NCBI GenBank assembly: GCA_903921405.1
Contig: CAIXPV010000153.1
Location: 1 to 8,431 of the forward strand
Direction of reading: 5' to 3'
Origin: an uncultured Actinomycetes bacterium
GTDB lineage: Bacteria; Actinomycetota; Actinomycetes; Nanopelagicales; Nanopelagicaceae
Length of the DNA stretch: 8,431 nt
In this document: one piece after another, positions 6,312 to 8,431 of the stretch
Layout: the number at the start of each line of letters is the position of its first letter
Numbering within the stretch: position 1 is the first letter of the stretch
The notes under the pieces: generated by a model
Told to the model about the DNA's origin: nothing
The model's input: the letters and a program-made list of their open reading frames with translations, nothing else
The model's database searches: none
Translations under genes and position numbers: made by a program

Positions 6312-7423
6312 AAAAAATTGTTGGTGGGTTGCTAGCTATATTCTTTTGCATTGCTCCACTACCTGTTTCATCTGCGCAAAGCTCTGTTGTTAAGATTGTC
6401 AGTTCACCACACCAAAATTTCACAGGTACGTTTCGAAATGATGATTTAGCGCAAGAGTTAACACCGTCCGGTCGGTTGGGACAATTGGTGTACGTTCCAA
6501 ACGCCAGATCTAGAATTTGGGTTATCGATTCATCCCTTATTGATGAAGTAGTTGCAATGACTGGCGATTATAAAATTGCAAGCAAAGCTGTGCCGATTGG
6601 AACTGTGATAGCAAAGAATTGGTTGATTCAGCTCAAGAAAGTGACGTTAACAAATGATGTTGTCTCACTTGCATATGGAAATCCAGATGTAACTCTAGCC
6701 AGGCGTTTGGCTCCAAGTGAATTAAATGCTTATTACGCTTTTGGGAAGTTAAAGCTTGAGGAGTTCTTAGGTCGCCCAGTTCGAAGCTCAGAGGGAACTG
6801 GATTAAATGCAGGCAGTTCACGAATAACTGCACTGCAGCGCTCCTCCTATAGCGATAACCGCAAGGCGCTCACGCGGCTTTCAAGAGTTGTTACACATAC
6901 AGATGTATCTGATTTGCGCATGAAACTAGCTCGCTTGCTCACACCAACACTCGATAAAACCTCTCGCGAACACTTTGTGGCTAATGCTGTAGAAGCAGTT
7001 GCTGTGCAGACCCACAGGTTGCGCGTGAACCCAGGGAAATATCAAATAACAACCGAGAACGCCAAACTGCCTGTAACGGTCATTAACCAATTCCCCATCG
7101 ACGTAACTATTGATATCTCCATGATGGCTAAGAACTCTCGAATTCTTGTCTCGGGTTTTACTGGGGTTCACTTGGCGCCTAACTCGAAGACTCAGTTAGA
7201 GCTGGCTACCCAAGTAATTGCACCTGGTGAAACAACTGTCTTTGCTCAGATAACCGATTCAAAAGCCATTCCAATTGTTGCTTTCTCCATTTTACAGCTT
7301 AACGCGACCGTCATAGATTCCAGAGTCACGTGGTTTACAACTGGAGCGGCCATACTTCTCTTATTGGCAGCGGTTGCCCAAAGTGTTCGCCGGGTTAGAA
7401 GGGGGCGCAATAGTGAAATCTAA
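6308..7423 (+). CDS. Short DUF6049-type exported membrane protein encoded before murJ
   Basis: The product has 371 residues. An N-terminal signal peptide (K2-K3, hydrophobic 4-20, likely cleavage after S-S-A at 21-23) and a single membrane helix near the C-terminus (about 343-359), followed by an Arg-rich tail, indicate a protein held outside the membrane with a short cytoplasmic end. Residues 68-135 (W-V-I-D-S-S-L-I-D-E, then N-W-L and A-Y-G-N-P-D-V) resemble the central region of actinobacterial DUF6049 proteins. Residues about 240-335 look like the C-terminal beta-sandwich of that family. Relatives such as mycobacterial Rv3909 are around 700-800 residues, so this is a much reduced form, with no frameshift or stop visible. 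The function is unknown; the constant position before murJ suggests work with lipid II export or wall assembly. It starts at ATGA with GGTGAG (6294-6299) as a plausible ribosome-binding site. It overlaps murJ by 11 bases. Confidence 0.8.
   Translation: MKKIVGGLLAIFFCIAPLPVSSAQSSVVKIVSSPHQNFTGTFRNDDLAQELTPSGRLGQLVYVPNARSRIWVIDSSLIDEVVAMTGDYKIASKAVPIGTVIAKNWLIQLKKVTLTNDVVSLAYGNPDVTLARRLAPSELNAYYAFGKLKLEEFLGRPVRSSEGTGLNAGSSRITALQRSSYSDNRKALTRLSRVVTHTDVSDLRMKLARLLTPTLDKTSREHFVANAVEAVAVQTHRLRVNPGKYQITTENAKLPVTVINQFPIDVTIDISMMAKNSRILVSGFTGVHLAPNSKTQLELATQVIAPGETTVFAQITDSKAIPIVAFSILQLNATVIDSRVTWFTTGAAILLLLAAVAQSVRRVRRGRNSEI
7397..7405 (+). promoter_or_regulatory. Ribosome-binding site fixing the murJ GTG start
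   Basis: AGAAGGGGG lies 7 bases before the GTG at 7413, inside the end of the DUF6049 gene. It is the strongest Shine-Dalgarno-like sequence seen ahead of any gene in the window. It supports GTG 7413 over the downstream in-frame ATG (residue 13), which would cut into the first helix region. Confidence 0.7.
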
Positions 7424-8431
7424 TGAACTTTTTCGCGCCTCTGGAATCATGGCGCTCGGAACAATTATTTCTCGTATCACTGGATTTATTCGTGGCATTC
7501 TTATTGTTGCTGTGCTTGGAACAGCTTTATTAGCCGACACCTACAATGTTGCAAATACGATGCCTAATATTTTGTATAACTTACTTGTTGGTGGCGCTCT
7601 AACTGCGATATTTATTCCACAACTTGTTAGATCTTTTGACCACGAGGATGGCGGCGATAGTTTTGCTTCCAGGTTAGTAACAACGATCTCCTTAATCTTG
7701 CTTGTCCTTGTTGTGATTGGCGTGTACTTCGCTCCTGCATTGGTGCGTCTATATGCACCCGAGTTCTTTACGCCTGGTTTTGAAACCGAGAAAGAGATTG
7801 CAATCGCTTTTACTCGTTACTGTTTGCCGCAAATCTTTTTTCTTGGTGTCTTTACGATGCTGGGGCAGGTTGCAAATGCCCGTGGCTCTTTTGGCCCATT
7901 AATGTGGGCGCCGATTGCTAATAACTTGGTGGGTATAGCTCTTTTTGGCTCATTTTTGATCTTTTCTCCGGTAATAACTGCCGACACAATTACATCGTTA
8001 CAAGTGCAAGTTTTAGGGTGGGGTACAACATTTAGTGTTGTCGTACAGGCTTTGGTGCTGATCCCTGTTATTCGACATTTAGGAATCACATTAAAACCAC
8101 AGTTGGGGTTATCTGGATTAGGAAAGTCTTTTGGTTTAGCTGGTTGGACTCTCTTGTATGTCTTAATCTCTCAACTTGGTTATTTAGTCACTGTTAATGT
8201 TGCAACCAGTGCCGCAGTTAGAAGCGCACAGGAGGGAATTACAAGAGGAGTTGGGTATACGCCATATACATATGCTTATTTTGTGATGTTGCTTCCTTAT
8301 TCAATCGTAACTATTTCAATTATCACGGCCATTCTTCCCCACTTATCGCGATTAGCTGTTGCTAAGAATCGCGACGAGGTTCGTGTTCAGTTGATTCGTG
8401 CAATTAAGTTAGTGGGCGTTATAACAATCCC
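7413..8431 (+). CDS. murJ: Lipid II flippase MurJ (MviN), 5' part only (runs off right edge)
   Basis: The frame is open for 339 codons from GTG 7413 to the edge; about 500 or more residues would be normal, so the C-terminus is missing. MurJ belongs to the MOP/MVF superfamily and moves lipid-linked peptidoglycan precursor across the membrane. Family signatures are S20-R-I-T-G-F-I-R-G28, A41-D-T-Y-N-V-A-N-T-M-P-N52, L58-V-G-G-A-L, F67-I-P and N155-A-R-G-S-F-G-P-L. L294-P-Y-S-I-V and I308-L-P-H-L-S-R complete the pattern, with about nine membrane helices. By alignment in mind, R21, R27 and D42 match the functionally important R18, R24 and D39 of E. coli MurJ, whereas the E. coli R52 position is occupied by Tyr/Asn, as in other actinobacterial members. 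It overlaps the DUF6049 gene by 11 bases and is the third gene of that operon. Mycobacterial MviN has an added pseudokinase region that cannot be checked here. Confidence 0.95.
   Translation, partial: MKSNELFRASGIMALGTIISRITGFIRGILIVAVLGTALLADTYNVANTMPNILYNLLVGGALTAIFIPQLVRSFDHEDGGDSFASRLVTTISLILLVLVVIGVYFAPALVRLYAPEFFTPGFETEKEIAIAFTRYCLPQIFFLGVFTMLGQVANARGSFGPLMWAPIANNLVGIALFGSFLIFSPVITADTITSLQVQVLGWGTTFSVVVQALVLIPVIRHLGITLKPQLGLSGLGKSFGLAGWTLLYVLISQLGYLVTVNVATSAAVRSAQEGITRGVGYTPYTYAYFVMLLPYSIVTISIITAILPHLSRLAVAKNRDEVRVQLIRAIKLVGVITI

Noticed and set aside
6346..6351. Cysteine at residue 14 of the DUF6049 protein as a lipoprotein attachment site
   Set aside because: The residues before it (A-I-F-F) do not fit the lipobox and the position is inside the hydrophobic core; a Sec signal cleaved after S-S-A fits better.
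7817..8089. 90-codon minus-strand frame, and a 61-codon plus-strand frame at 7717-7902
   Set aside because: Both overlap the murJ frame, which shows clear family motifs through the whole stretch.

Overview
The window looks like a chromosomal housekeeping region from an AT-rich, streamlined actinobacterium. By eye GC is in the mid-40s. The actinobacterial assignment rests on two lineage-typical uncharacterised families (DUF5318 and DUF6049) and on gene order that matches the neighbourhood of the actinobacterial replication origin. The low GC and extreme packing would suit a freshwater planktonic lineage such as Nanopelagicales (acI), but that is inference; no rRNA or other definitive marker is present.

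Layout, left to right. Positions 1-2995 hold a three-gene minus-strand operon: a DUF5318 zinc-ribbon protein, a class A penicillin-binding protein, and a GT87-like membrane glycosyltransferase that runs off the left edge. Positions 3040-4311 hold a plus-strand MFS transporter diverging from DUF5318. It converges on, and overlaps by 36 bp, a minus-strand tRNA nucleotidyltransferase (cca, 4276-5715). Diverging from cca is a plus-strand operon of overlapping genes: a NUDIX hydrolase (5748-6311), a short DUF6049-type exported membrane protein (6308-7423), and the lipid II flippase murJ (7413 to the right edge).

Together the genes are mainly about cell-wall construction. MurJ flips lipid II, the bifunctional PBP polymerises and crosslinks it, and a polyprenol-dependent glycosyltransferase probably decorates the envelope. 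DUF6049 is encoded with MurJ and DUF5318 with the PBP. The cca and NUDIX genes are the usual housekeeping passengers of this locus. By gene order, oriC (sigM-trx-parAB-dnaA) would be expected to the right of murJ, and the rpsF-ssb-rpsR-rplI ribosomal cluster to the left.

Only about 85 bases of the window are non-coding with the starts chosen here. No tRNA, rRNA, mobile element, CRISPR array, large repeat, riboswitch or hairpin terminator was recognised. There is no gene-free stretch above 300 bases. I did not find a clearly novel system. The points most worth a second look are the leaderless-type start signals, the reduced DUF6049 protein, and the convergent overlap that covers a conserved cca motif.
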